A DNA stretch of 8,207 nt from Bacillota bacterium. Its GTDB lineage: Bacteria > Bacillota > Dethiobacteria > DTU022. Within the stretch, counting starts at the first letter, position 1, and every line of letters begins with the position of its first letter. The notes below the pieces were generated by a model. That model was not told where the DNA came from. It saw nothing but the letters and a program-made list of their open reading frames with translations, and ran no database searches. The stretch lies in contig JAAZIG010000307.1 in NCBI GenBank assembly GCA_012510325.1, positions 1-8,207 of the forward strand. Direction: 5' to 3'. The position numbers were made by a program, and so were the translations under genes. This document shows, one piece after another, positions 1-6,606 of the stretch.

Positions 1-1794
1 GTCCTCTTGCTGAACCGGCAGCAGCTTCTCCAAAGCCGTTTTCCTCTCTTCGGCATCGCCGGCCAGAATCATCTGGCGGACCAGGGGCAGCCTTTCTTTT
101 TCCATAAACATATGCTCCGTGCGGCAAAGGCCGATCCCTTCGGCGCCTAGCTGCAGGGCCCGGTGGGCATCTTTCGGCGTATCGGCATTGGTCCGCACAC
201 CGAGGCGCCGGTGCTGATCGGCCCACTCCAGAAGCTCGGCAAATTCCGGGGTCGGCCGGGGCTCGATGAGGGGGGGCTGTCCCAGAATCACCTCACCGGT
301 GGCGCCGTCGATGGAGAAGACGGTCCCCTCGGGATAGCTCTCTCCCCGGATCTCGATTTGGCGCGCCTCCAGATTGATCTGCAGCGCCTCACAGCCGCAA
401 ACACAGGGCTTGCCCGCACCCCTGGCCACGACGGCGGCGTGGCTGGTCATGCCGCCGCGGCTTGTGAGGATCCCCCGGGCAGCATAAATTCCGTGGATGT
501 CGTCGGGCGTGGTTTCCGGACGAACGAGCAGCACCTTTTCTCCGGCCTGCGCCGCTTCCTGAGCGCTGTCGGCATCAAAGATGATCTTTCCGGAAGCTGC
601 CCCCGGGGATGCCGGGAGCCCCCGGGCCACCACGGCCAGCTCGGCGCCGGGATCAAAACGCGGGTGCAGCAGTTGATCCAGCTGGGCCGGATCAACCCGC
701 AGCAGCGCTTCTTTTTCCGCGATCATCCCTTCATTGACCAGATCCACCGCTATCTTGATCGCCGCAGCGGCGGTCCGTTTTCCGGAGCGCGTCTGCAGAA
801 GATAGAGTTTCCCCTTTTCAATGGTGAATTCAATATCCTGCATATCGCCGTAATGCTCCTCCAGGCGGCGGCAAAGCTCGATAAACTGCCTGTAAACGGC
901 GGGCATCACTTGCTCAAGTCCGCTGAGGAGCTGCGGGGTGCGGATGCCGGCGACGACATCCTCTCCCTGGGCGTTGAGCAGATATTCTCCGAAAACACCC
1001 GTTTCACCGGTGGCCGGATTCCGGGTAAAAGCCACTCCGGTCCCGCTGTCTTCGCCCAGATTGCCAAAGACCATCGCCTGCACATTGACCGCGGTGCCGA
1101 GGTGATCCGGAATCTTGTTCACCTGCCGGTAGACGATCGCCCGCGGTGTATTCCAGGAATCGAAGACCGCCTGCACCGCCAGGAACAGCTGTTCCTCGGG
1201 TGCGCTGGGAAATTCTTTTCCCGTAGCGTCGCGAATAGCTGCGCTGAAGCGCTCGATGACCTCCTCGAGATCGGACTCGTCAAGGGCGGCATCGCTTGTC
1301 ACGCCTCGCCTCTGGCGGATCTCTTCAAGGATATCCTCGAAGCGTTGATGTTCAACTTCCTGAACCACATCGCCGAACATCTGAATGAAGCGGCGGTAAC
1401 AATCGAGGGCGAAGCGGCGGTCCGCTGTTTCTGCAGCGAGTCTCTCCACAGTCTCCCCGTTAAGGCCGAGGTTGAGTACCGTATCCATCATCCCCGGCAT
1501 CGAGATCACCGCCCCGGAGCGCACTGAAAGGAGCAGCGGCTCCTCTCCGCCGAAGCGCCGTCCGGTGAGCGACTCCAGATGGAGCAGTTCCTCCCGGATC
1601 TGCTCCTTCAGCTCCGGCCAGATCTGCCGGCCTGAGGCAAAATACCTGTTACAAGCCTCTGTGCTGATCACAAAGCCCGGCGGCACCGGAAGCCCGATCC
1701 GTGTCATCTCTGCCAGGTTCGCCCCTTTGCCGCCAAGCAAATTTTTCATCTCCGCACCGCCCTGAGAAAAGCGGTAGACCCATCGCCCACTCAA
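1..1794 (-). CDS. ppdK: Pyruvate, phosphate dikinase (partial, C-terminus beyond left edge)
   Basis: This cytosolic enzyme interconverts pyruvate + ATP + Pi and PEP + AMP + PPi. The window holds its first 598 codons with no stop; the family is about 875 residues, so roughly the last third (most of the PEP/pyruvate barrel) is missing. Visible in order: the N-terminal ATP-grasp region with GGKGANLAEM (residues 21-30, K23) and SVRSGA (R92), then SMPGMMDT, TRNPATGE, and MQDIEFTIE with LLQTRSGKRTA; next the swivelling phosphohistidine domain GGMTSHAAVVARG, where H452 (bases 439-441) is the catalytic histidine and T450 (445-447) is the residue the regulatory protein phosphorylates; last, the start of the barrel with GLCRTEHMFM. 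K23, R92 and the histidine lie within a few residues of their places in Clostridium symbiosum PPDK. The start is a TTG at 1794: AAGGGAGGT lies just upstream and the residues after it (WVYRFSQGG) align with the family N-terminus. The next in-frame ATG (1749) would cut this off. It sits 5 nt after the PDRP stop codon. Confidence 0.97.
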   Translation of the reverse strand, partial: MSGRWVYRFSQGGAEMKNLLGGKGANLAEMTRIGLPVPPGFVISTEACNRYFASGRQIWPELKEQIREELLHLESLTGRRFGGEEPLLLSVRSGAVISMPGMMDTVLNLGLNGETVERLAAETADRRFALDCYRRFIQMFGDVVQEVEHQRFEDILEEIRQRRGVTSDAALDESDLEEVIERFSAAIRDATGKEFPSAPEEQLFLAVQAVFDSWNTPRAIVYRQVNKIPDHLGTAVNVQAMVFGNLGEDSGTGVAFTRNPATGETGVFGEYLLNAQGEDVVAGIRTPQLLSGLEQVMPAVYRQFIELCRRLEEHYGDMQDIEFTIEKGKLYLLQTRSGKRTAAAAIKIAVDLVNEGMIAEKEALLRVDPAQLDQLLHPRFDPGAELAVVARGLPASPGAASGKIIFDADSAQEAAQAGEKVLLVRPETTPDDIHGIYAARGILTSRGGMTSHAAVVARGAGKPCVCGCEALQINLEARQIEIRGESYPEGTVFSIDGATGEVILGQPPLIEPRPTPEFAELLEWADQHRRLGVRTNADTPKDAHRALQLGAEGIGLCRTEHMFMEKERLPLVRQMILAGDAEERKTALEKLLPVQQED

Positions 1795-1810
1795 ATCTGT
1801 TAACCTCCCT
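1795..1810 (-). promoter_or_regulatory. ppdK ribosome-binding site inside the end of the PDRP gene
   Basis: On the minus strand AAGGGAGGT forms the last three codons of the upstream gene (Lys-Gly-Gly), followed by its TAA stop, CAGA and the TTG start. This strong Shine-Dalgarno match at normal spacing decides the TTG start at 1794. The arrangement suggests translational coupling of PDRP and PPDK (inference). Confidence 0.85.
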
Positions 1811-2615
1811 TGACAACCTGTAAAATTTTATTGGCTACCTCTTCAACGGCCTTGTTGGAAACATCGAAAACTGTACACCCCACCTGCTCCATAATCCGGC
1901 GGGCGTACTCCAGCTCTGTGGAGATGCGCTCCAGGGAGGCGTAGTCGGCCTGGGCATCGAGCCCGAGACTGTTCAGCCTCTCCTGCCGGATTGAACGAAG
2001 CTGTGCCGCGTTGATCGTCAGCCCCACTATCTTTTCGGAAGGCACCCAGAACAGCTCCTCCGGGGGCTCCAGCTCGGGAACCAGAGGCAGGTTCGCCACC
2101 ATCACCCGCCGGTGTGCTAGGTACATGCTCAAAGGGGTTTTCGATGTCCGGGAAACCCCGATGAGGACCACCTCTGCCAGGCGCAGCCCCCGGGGGTCTT
2201 TTCCATCATCATACTTCACCGCAAATTCAACCGCGGCAATTCGCCGGAAATAGTCCTCATCCATCCGGCGAACGCGGCCCGCCTCCAGGTAGGGTTCGTT
2301 CTCCATGATCCGGGCAAAGGCATCCATCGCCGGACCCATAATGTCGGCGGTGGGAATATTGTGCTTCGCCGCCTCCTGTTCGACGGTCCGGCGCAACTCC
2401 GGGAGAACGAGAGTGTAGGCAACCATGCTGTTGAAGCGGGCTGCCTCGGCGATAACCTCGACAATTTTGGCGCTGTCGCTGACAAATGGGACCCGGCGCA
2501 CCTCGATATCCTTGGAGTCGTACTGGCTGGCCGCCGCCTTGACCACAAACTCGGCGGTTTCACCGATTGAATCGGAGATAATATAGACGACCGGCTTTCG
2601 GGCAGGTTGATTCAT
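1800..2615 (-). CDS. yqfL: Pyruvate, phosphate dikinase regulatory protein (PDRP; YqfL/PpsR family, DUF299)
   Basis: A 271-residue protein, the usual family length. The family is bifunctional: an ADP-dependent kinase that inactivates the dikinase by phosphorylating the threonine next to its catalytic histidine, and a Pi-dependent phosphorylase that removes that phosphate and releases PPi. Seen in the sequence: an N-terminal SDSIGETAE (residues 14-22), a central YFRRIAAVEFAVKYDDG block (122-138), and a P-loop-like GVSRTSKTPLS (153-163) followed by MYLA. Homologues act on PEP synthetase in enterobacteria and on PPDK in plants and many anaerobes; the adjacent ppdK, with its TSH target site intact, makes PPDK the likely substrate. 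The ATG start at 2615 has GAGGAGG about 7 nt upstream. It begins 15 nt after the CBS regulator gene and ends 5 nt before ppdK, so the three probably share a transcript. Confidence 0.95.
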   Translation of the reverse strand: MNQPARKPVVYIISDSIGETAEFVVKAAASQYDSKDIEVRRVPFVSDSAKIVEVIAEAARFNSMVAYTLVLPELRRTVEQEAAKHNIPTADIMGPAMDAFARIMENEPYLEAGRVRRMDEDYFRRIAAVEFAVKYDDGKDPRGLRLAEVVLIGVSRTSKTPLSMYLAHRRVMVANLPLVPELEPPEELFWVPSEKIVGLTINAAQLRSIRQERLNSLGLDAQADYASLERISTELEYARRIMEQVGCTVFDVSNKAVEEVANKILQVVKGG

Positions 2616-2630
2616 TCGCCCTCCTCCTCT

Positions 2631-3251
2631 CTAACTGCTTACCTCCGCCAGCAGGCGGACCAGCGTTGTTTTGGTTACTTTCCCGATTATCTTCAGCTGC
2701 TCCCCCTCTTCAGCCCGGACAACGGGGAGGGCATCGATCTGGTAATCAACAATTTTTTGCGCGGCCGCCACAACATCGAGATCCGCCTCCACAGTCACCA
2801 GATGAGGCATTCGCGTCATGATCACCGCGACGGGGCTCCGCAGGAGATCGCTCCCGCCGATCGCTGCCTTTAACAGATCCTTGCGCGAAAGAGCCCCCTG
2901 CAGAAAACCCTTCTCGTCGATGACAAAGAGGGTGCCGACATCCTCCACAAACAGGGTAACGATGGCGTCGTAAACCGAGCTGTCCCTGCGGATCACTGCA
3001 GGCACCGCCTTGACCTCACCTACGGTAAAGCGCCTCAGATAGTCGGCAAAAAGGTTCTTGGCCTCTTTCCCGGCATAGGTATAGCCCACTCGCGGGCGGG
3101 CTTCGAGGAGACCCGCCATGGTCAAAATTGCCAGGCAGGGCCGCAGGGCGGCCCGGGAAACACTTAGCTGCGAAGCGATCTCCTCCCCGGATATGGGGCC
3201 GCATTCCTTGACAATCTCCAGGATCTTTTTCTGCCGCTGACTTAAATTCAT
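2631..3251 (-). CDS. ccpN: CcpN-like transcriptional regulator (HTH plus two CBS domains)
   Basis: A 206-residue protein, close to the length of B. subtilis CcpN (YqzB), which represses gluconeogenic genes and is sensitive to adenine nucleotides. Residues 3-60 form a winged-helix DNA-binding domain (LSQRQKKILEIVKECGPISG, then IASQLSVSRAALRPCL as the helix-turn-helix, then RPRVGYTY as the wing). CBS domain 1 spans about 80-133 and ends in LSRKDLLKAAIG; CBS domain 2 spans about 142-202 and begins with VAVIMTRMPHLVTV, a sequence typical of CcpN proteins. CBS pairs commonly bind AMP/ADP/ATP. Its position between glyS and yqfL matches B. subtilis. The likely targets are its own operon including ppdK (inference). 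The ATG at 3251 is the only sensible start: the HTH begins three codons later. It is preceded by an unusual run of ten G instead of an ordinary Shine-Dalgarno sequence. Confidence 0.9.
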   Translation of the reverse strand: MNLSQRQKKILEIVKECGPISGEEIASQLSVSRAALRPCLAILTMAGLLEARPRVGYTYAGKEAKNLFADYLRRFTVGEVKAVPAVIRRDSSVYDAIVTLFVEDVGTLFVIDEKGFLQGALSRKDLLKAAIGGSDLLRSPVAVIMTRMPHLVTVEADLDVVAAAQKIVDYQIDALPVVRAEEGEQLKIIGKVTKTTLVRLLAEVSS

Positions 3252-3256
3252 CTGTT

Positions 3257-3266
3257 CCCCCCCCCC
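3257..3266 (-). repeat. G10 homopolymer at the ribosome-binding position of the ccpN-like gene
   Basis: The + strand has ten C at 3257-3266; the mRNA therefore reads GGGGGGGGGGAACAG before the ATG. Part of the run can pair with the anti-Shine-Dalgarno sequence, so it probably serves as the RBS, with a poorly fixed register. A run this long is prone to slippage and to sequencing error. Confidence 0.8.
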
Positions 3267-3275
3267 GGCAGAGAT

Positions 3276-3285
3276 AGGCTAGCCT
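3276..3285. repeat. Perfect 10-bp palindrome AGGCTAGCCT
   Basis: A perfect inverted repeat with no spacer lies in the 5' leader of the ccpN-like gene, 24 nt upstream of its ATG and about 15 nt downstream of the candidate -10. It could be an operator half or a small RNA hairpin; no function is shown by sequence alone. Confidence 0.4.
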
Positions 3286-3300
3286 GTAACCAACCGTATG

Positions 3301-3327
3301 AATATAAAGTATATACGATATCGCCAA
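3301..3327 (-). promoter_or_regulatory. Candidate promoter of the ccpN-yqfL-ppdK unit
   Basis: The gap between glyS and the ccpN-like gene is clearly AT-rich against a GC-rich background. On the minus strand TTGGCG (3322-3327) and TATATT (3301-3306) are separated by 15 nt, shorter than ideal; a second possible -10, TATACT, lies at 3308-3313. Two 8-bp palindromes overlap by one base here, GTATATAC (3309-3316) and CGATATCG (3316-3323). The string ATATACT (3308-3314) matches the second half of the CcpN operator consensus as I recall it (TRTGHYATAYW), the first half does not. Autoregulation is therefore possible but unproven. Confidence 0.45.
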
Positions 3328-3348
3328 TTAAACTCCTGCTGCCAGGCT

Positions 3349-5442
3349 CTATTCACCCAGCTGCAGCAGGGAAAAATCGGCAAGCCGGTTAAACAGCTCC
3401 TTTACCGACACCAGCAGGTGGAGCCGGTTCAACCGGAGGAGCTCATCTTCAACCATCACCATAACCTCGTCGAAGAAGTGATCCACCGGCTCTTTGAGCA
3501 GCACAAGCTGCTCGAAAGCGGCCCGGTAGTCGCGCCGCTGCAGCGCCTGCTCCAGCAAAGGCTCTACCTGAAGCAGGGCCCGGCAAAGTTCTTTTTCCGC
3601 CGTCTCGAAAAGGAGATCTGTTCGCACCGCCCCTGCAGCGGCGCGACGGGTGAGGTTCGCCGCGCGGATATAGGCCGCGCTGAGACTTTTGAGCAGCTCC
3701 GTCTGCAGATGTTCCTCCAGGGCCGCCGCCCGCCCGCAAAGCTCCGCTGCGGAGCGGTAGGGCACCGCCAGGACCGCCTCGATGATATCGTAGCTCAGGC
3801 CCCGCTCCTGCAGAGCGAAGCGAAGGCGTTGGTTCAAAAAATCATGAAGGGCTCCGCGGAGCTCCTTTTGGCGCCCCAGGGAGAGCGACCCTACTTTGCA
3901 GTGCTCCTCCAGGGCGGCGTCTAACAGCTCCGCCGGCGTCAGTTCAAATTCGCGGTCCAGCAAAATGGCGACAATCCCCTGACCCTGCCGCCGCAGGGCA
4001 TAGGGATCCTGCGAACCCGTCGGCTGAATGCCGGCGGCAAAGCAGCCGCTTAAGGTATCGGCGCGGTCGGCCAGAGAGAGCAGGGCCCCCTCCGGGGTGG
4101 CGGGGAGGGCATCGCCGAAATGGCCCGGTAGATAGTGCTCCCGGATCGCCTCCGCCGCCTCCTTGTCCTCGCCGCTCAGGAAGGCATATTCCCTCCCCAT
4201 CACCCCCTGGAGCTCCGGAAACTCGCGAACCATCCGGGTCACCAGATCGGCTTTGCAGAGCTGCGCCGCCCGCCTGGCCCTTTTGATGGTGCTCCCGGGG
4301 CAGCCGAGGTGCTCCCCGATCTTTTCAACCAGATTGACCAGCCGCTCCTGTTTTTCTGCAAGGGTGCCCAGCTCCTCGTGAAAGATCACCTCTGTGAGCT
4401 GCTCGGCACAGCTTTCCAGAGGCACCTTGCGATCCTCATTGTAGAAGAAGCGGGCATCGGCAAGGCGGGCCCGGAGCACCTTCTCGTAGCCCCGGCGGAT
4501 ATTCTCATGGTAAAGGTTGTTGCTGATCCCGATAAAGCGGGGCTGCAGCGCGGTGCTCTCTGCTTCGAGCACGGGAAAATAGCGCTGGTGCACCTGCATG
4601 GTGGTGATGAGCACCTCCCGGGGCAGCTCCAGGTAATCGCGGGAAAAAGCACCGGTCACCGCTTCGGGGTACTCCACCAAAAAGGTAACCTCTTCCAAAA
4701 GAGCCTCATCGATGAGCGGCTTGCCCCCCTCCGCAGCGGCTTTTTCCACCAACAGCTCCCGGATCCGCTCGCGGCGCTGCACCTGATCGAGCAGCACTCC
4801 GTTCTGCTCAAGGCAGTTAAAATAGCCGGCGGCGCTCTCCACGGTGAAGGGGCCGGGGGAAATAAAGCGGTGTCCGAAAGTCTTTTCCCCCGAGGTCACC
4901 CCGGCAAAGGAGAAGCGCACCGGGACAGATCCGTACAGCGCCAGCAGCCAGCGTACCGGACGGGGAAAGCGGTCTTCCTTGCGCTCCCAGTACATCGGCC
5001 GGGCAAAGCTGAGCCGGCGGATCAGCTCCGCGAGCACCTCCGGCAGCAGCGCTTCCGCCGCCTCTCCGGGAAGATCCTTGATCGCAAAAAGGTAGGGCAC
5101 CCCCTTGAGCTCTTCCACAGTTAACTCCTCCGGGGGAAGCCCCTGGCTGCGGGCAAAGCCGTGGAGGGCCCCGGTCGGGGCGCCGGCATCATCATAGGCC
5201 CGTTCGAGGGGCGGCCCCTTCACCTTCTCCTGCCGGTGAGCCTGGCAAGCGGCCAAATTTTCAACGAGCAGCGTCAGCCGGCGCGGGGTCGCCCAAACCC
5301 TGCTGCGCTCATAGCCGAGGCGCCGTTCTTCCAGCAGCGAGGCAATCCCCTCCTGCAGCTGCTCCAGCGCTTCCGGAATAAAGCGCGGGGGCAGCTCTTC
5401 ACAACCGATCTCCAGTAAAAGATCTTGATTATCCCGAGCCAC
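3349..5442 (-). CDS. glyS: Glycine--tRNA ligase beta subunit
   Basis: The tRNA-recognising beta subunit of the alpha2beta2 glycyl-tRNA synthetase, a cytosolic enzyme that charges tRNA-Gly with glycine. It is 697 residues from the chosen start, a normal length. Signature blocks in order: LLLEIGCEELPPRF (8-21), MYWERKEDRFPRPVRW (about 150-165), FGHRF (about 189), VEYPEAV, LPREVLITTMQVHQRYFPV, IGISNN, ARFFYNEDRK, FHEELGTLAEK, FPELQGVMGREYA (about 408-420), then LADRADTLSGCF, PTGSQDPYALRR (about 474-485) and a helical anticodon-binding C-terminal part. The start is the GTG at 5442, with GGAGGAGGG just upstream and inside the end of glyQ. A longer frame begins at 5508, within glyQ, but adds 22 residues unlike the family. 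The gene follows glyQ by 2 nt, so the subunits are very likely translationally coupled and share T-box control. Confidence 0.98.
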   Translation of the reverse strand: MARDNQDLLLEIGCEELPPRFIPEALEQLQEGIASLLEERRLGYERSRVWATPRRLTLLVENLAACQAHRQEKVKGPPLERAYDDAGAPTGALHGFARSQGLPPEELTVEELKGVPYLFAIKDLPGEAAEALLPEVLAELIRRLSFARPMYWERKEDRFPRPVRWLLALYGSVPVRFSFAGVTSGEKTFGHRFISPGPFTVESAAGYFNCLEQNGVLLDQVQRRERIRELLVEKAAAEGGKPLIDEALLEEVTFLVEYPEAVTGAFSRDYLELPREVLITTMQVHQRYFPVLEAESTALQPRFIGISNNLYHENIRRGYEKVLRARLADARFFYNEDRKVPLESCAEQLTEVIFHEELGTLAEKQERLVNLVEKIGEHLGCPGSTIKRARRAAQLCKADLVTRMVREFPELQGVMGREYAFLSGEDKEAAEAIREHYLPGHFGDALPATPEGALLSLADRADTLSGCFAAGIQPTGSQDPYALRRQGQGIVAILLDREFELTPAELLDAALEEHCKVGSLSLGRQKELRGALHDFLNQRLRFALQERGLSYDIIEAVLAVPYRSAAELCGRAAALEEHLQTELLKSLSAAYIRAANLTRRAAAGAVRTDLLFETAEKELCRALLQVEPLLEQALQRRDYRAAFEQLVLLKEPVDHFFDEVMVMVEDELLRLNRLHLLVSVKELFNRLADFSLLQLGE

Positions 5443-5444
5443 GG

Positions 5445-6320
5445 TTAACCCTCCTCCCCCGATGAAACGGTCTCTTTTTTCAGCTGCCGCAGGTACCCCT
5501 TGGCGCATTCGCGGGAGAGGCGGCGGACCCGTCCAATGTAGCCGGTGCGCTCAGTCACGCTGATCGCCCCCCGGGCCTCCAACAGGTTAAATGTATGCGA
5601 ACATTTCAGGATATAGTCGTAGGCCGGGAAGATCAGCCCCTCCTGCAAAATCCTCTCTGCCTCGGCTTCGTAGAGGTCGAAGAGGCGGAGCAGAAGTGCT
5701 CTGTCGGCCTGTTCAAAACTGTACACGGAATGTTCCCATTCCGCCCGCTGGAAGATATCGCCGTAGCGAACCGGCTCTTTCCAGTCCAGCTCAAAAACGC
5801 TGTCGCGGTCCTGAATATAGACAGCGATGCGCTCGAGCCCATAAGTGAGTTCGACGGGAACCTTCTCCACATCGATTCCGCCAACCTGCTGAAAGTAGGT
5901 AAACTGGGTTATCTCCATCCCGTCGAGCCAGACCTCCCAGCCCAGCCCCCAGGCGCCCAGCGTCGGCGATTCCCAGTTGTCTTCCACAAAGCGGATATCA
6001 TGCTCCCGGGGTTCCAGCCCCAAAGAGAGCAGGCTTCCCAGGTAGAGATCCTGAATATCGGCCGGCGCCGGCTTGAGCAGCACCTGGTACTGAAGATGCT
6101 GGTAAAGCCGGTTTGGATTTTTCCCGTAGCGCCCGTCGGCGGGGCGGCGCGAGGGCTCCACATAAGCCACCGCCCACGGCTCCGGCCCGAGCGCTCTTAA
6201 GAAGGTGGCCGGATTCATCGTGCCGGCCCCTTTCTCGATATCGTAGGGCTGCCAGAGGAGACAGCCCTGCTCCGCCCAGTAAGATTGCAGCCTGAATATG
6301 ATCGTTTGCAGATCGATCAA
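5445..6320 (-). CDS. glyQ: Glycine--tRNA ligase alpha subunit
   Basis: The catalytic alpha subunit (class II aminoacyl-tRNA synthetase fold), which activates glycine with ATP. It has 291 residues, the usual family length being about 290-305. Visible motifs: LQSYWAEQGCLLWQPYD (11-27), EKGAGTMNP (29-37), motif 2 YVEPSRRPADGRYGKNPNR (53-71), FVEDNWESPTLGAWGLGWEV (111-130), GMEITQFTYFQQVGG (134-148) and motif 3 ELTYGLERIAVY (157-168). The start is the TTG at 6320: AAGGAGG lies 8 nt upstream and the product then begins as family members do. The frame stays open to a GTG at 6494, but those 58 extra codons are T-box and terminator RNA, not protein. It is the first gene of a glycine-responsive unit and ends 2 nt before glyS. 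Confidence 0.97.
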   Translation of the reverse strand: MIDLQTIIFRLQSYWAEQGCLLWQPYDIEKGAGTMNPATFLRALGPEPWAVAYVEPSRRPADGRYGKNPNRLYQHLQYQVLLKPAPADIQDLYLGSLLSLGLEPREHDIRFVEDNWESPTLGAWGLGWEVWLDGMEITQFTYFQQVGGIDVEKVPVELTYGLERIAVYIQDRDSVFELDWKEPVRYGDIFQRAEWEHSVYSFEQADRALLLRLFDLYEAEAERILQEGLIFPAYDYILKCSHTFNLLEARGAISVTERTGYIGRVRRLSRECAKGYLRQLKKETVSSGEEG

Positions 6321-6345
6321 CGGATCAACCTCCTTCGCCAAATAA
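6321..6345 (-). promoter_or_regulatory. glyQ ribosome-binding site deciding the TTG start
   Basis: Directly after the T tract of the leader terminator the RNA reads GCGAAGGAGG followed by 8 nt and TTG at 6320. This is a near-perfect Shine-Dalgarno sequence. It lies outside the terminator hairpin, so control is by transcription termination and not by hiding the RBS. Confidence 0.85.
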
Positions 6346-6391
6346 AGAGAAAACCCCCTGCCCCCGGCGGCCTGCGCATAGGGACGGGAGG
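6346..6391 (-). terminator. Conditional intrinsic terminator of the glyQS T-box
   Basis: The 5' arm CCTCCCGTCCC (6381-6391) can pair with GGGCAGGGGG and adjoining G residues (6354-6365): ten of eleven pairs counting G-U, with one C-A mismatch. The loop is about 15 nt. The 3' arm is followed by TTTTCTCTTT, an interrupted U tract. The hairpin forms when charged tRNA-Gly is bound and the antiterminator is not stabilised. Confidence 0.88.
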
Positions 6392-6570
6392 TCTGTTCCC
6401 GCGGTTCCACCCTACTTGGTTCAGCAAACTGAACCCACTTCATTAAAGCTGCACTCCGGGGTGCCTTTCGCCGGAGGCTCCGCCGGGCTTGCACCGCCCC
6501 CGGCTCGCTGAAAGAAGCCCGTCCCGGTTAATCCTTCCCTTCATCATGCCAACAGGTGTCTCTTCTCTTT
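6346..6570 (-). promoter_or_regulatory. Glycine T-box riboswitch leader
   Basis: This leader senses the charging state of tRNA-Gly and lets glyQS be transcribed when uncharged tRNA accumulates. In RNA order: a GATGA element that fits the stem I K-turn (about 6541-6545); the stem I distal part AGCGAGCCGGGGGCGGTGC (6489-6507) closing with AAGCCCGGC; the specifier loop GAAAGGCACC with the glycine codon GGC at 6463-6465, in the same setting as known glyQ T-boxes; a perfect 7-bp stem III, GGTTCAG/CTGAACC with loop TTTG (6418-6435); and the T-box motif AGGGTGGAACCGCGG (6399-6413), whose TGGA can pair with the UCCA end of tRNA-Gly. No stem II or IIA/B is apparent, as is usual for the compact glyQS class. 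The terminator is listed separately. The exact 5' end is inferred from the promoter. Confidence 0.95.
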
Positions 6571-6576
6571 GATCCG

Positions 6577-6606
6577 ATCCTAAACCGGAGCGCTCCTTTT
6601 TGTCAA
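6577..6606 (-). promoter_or_regulatory. Promoter of the glyQS unit (sigma-A type)
   Basis: The minus strand has a perfect -35 TTGACA (6601-6606), an 18-nt spacer and a -10 TAGGAT (6577-6582, four of six). This places the transcription start near 6570, just before stem I of the T-box. The spacer contains a perfect 10-bp palindrome, GGAGCGCTCC (6587-6596). Confidence 0.8.

Noticed and set aside
163..1527. A 454-codon open frame on the + strand
   Set aside because: It is exactly antisense to ppdK, whose minus-strand frame has all PPDK motifs. Its protein is low-complexity-like with no recognisable domain; long antisense frames are expected in GC-rich genes with biased third positions.
3016..3327. 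A minus-strand 103-codon frame overlapping the ccpN-like gene
   Set aside because: Out of frame with the clear HTH domain. It is mentioned only because its first 25 codons would fuse to the repressor if the G10 tract lost one base.
3328..3350. A terminator after glyS (CCTG-GCAG-CAGG)
   Set aside because: The stem is only 4 bp and no continuous T tract follows; too weak to call.
3298..3924. A + strand frame starting in the glyS-ccpN gap
   Set aside because: Almost wholly antisense to the 3' part of glyS; composition is that of a shadow frame and no domain is recognisable.
4135..5124. A 329-codon open frame on the + strand
   Set aside because: Antisense to glyS, which is supported over its full length by family motifs; no RBS-promoter context or known domain.
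5443..5508. A glyS start at 5508, inside glyQ
   Set aside because: The 22 added residues do not resemble GlyS N-termini, and GTG 5442 has a strong RBS.
5595..6200. A 201-codon + strand frame
   Set aside because: Antisense shadow of glyQ.
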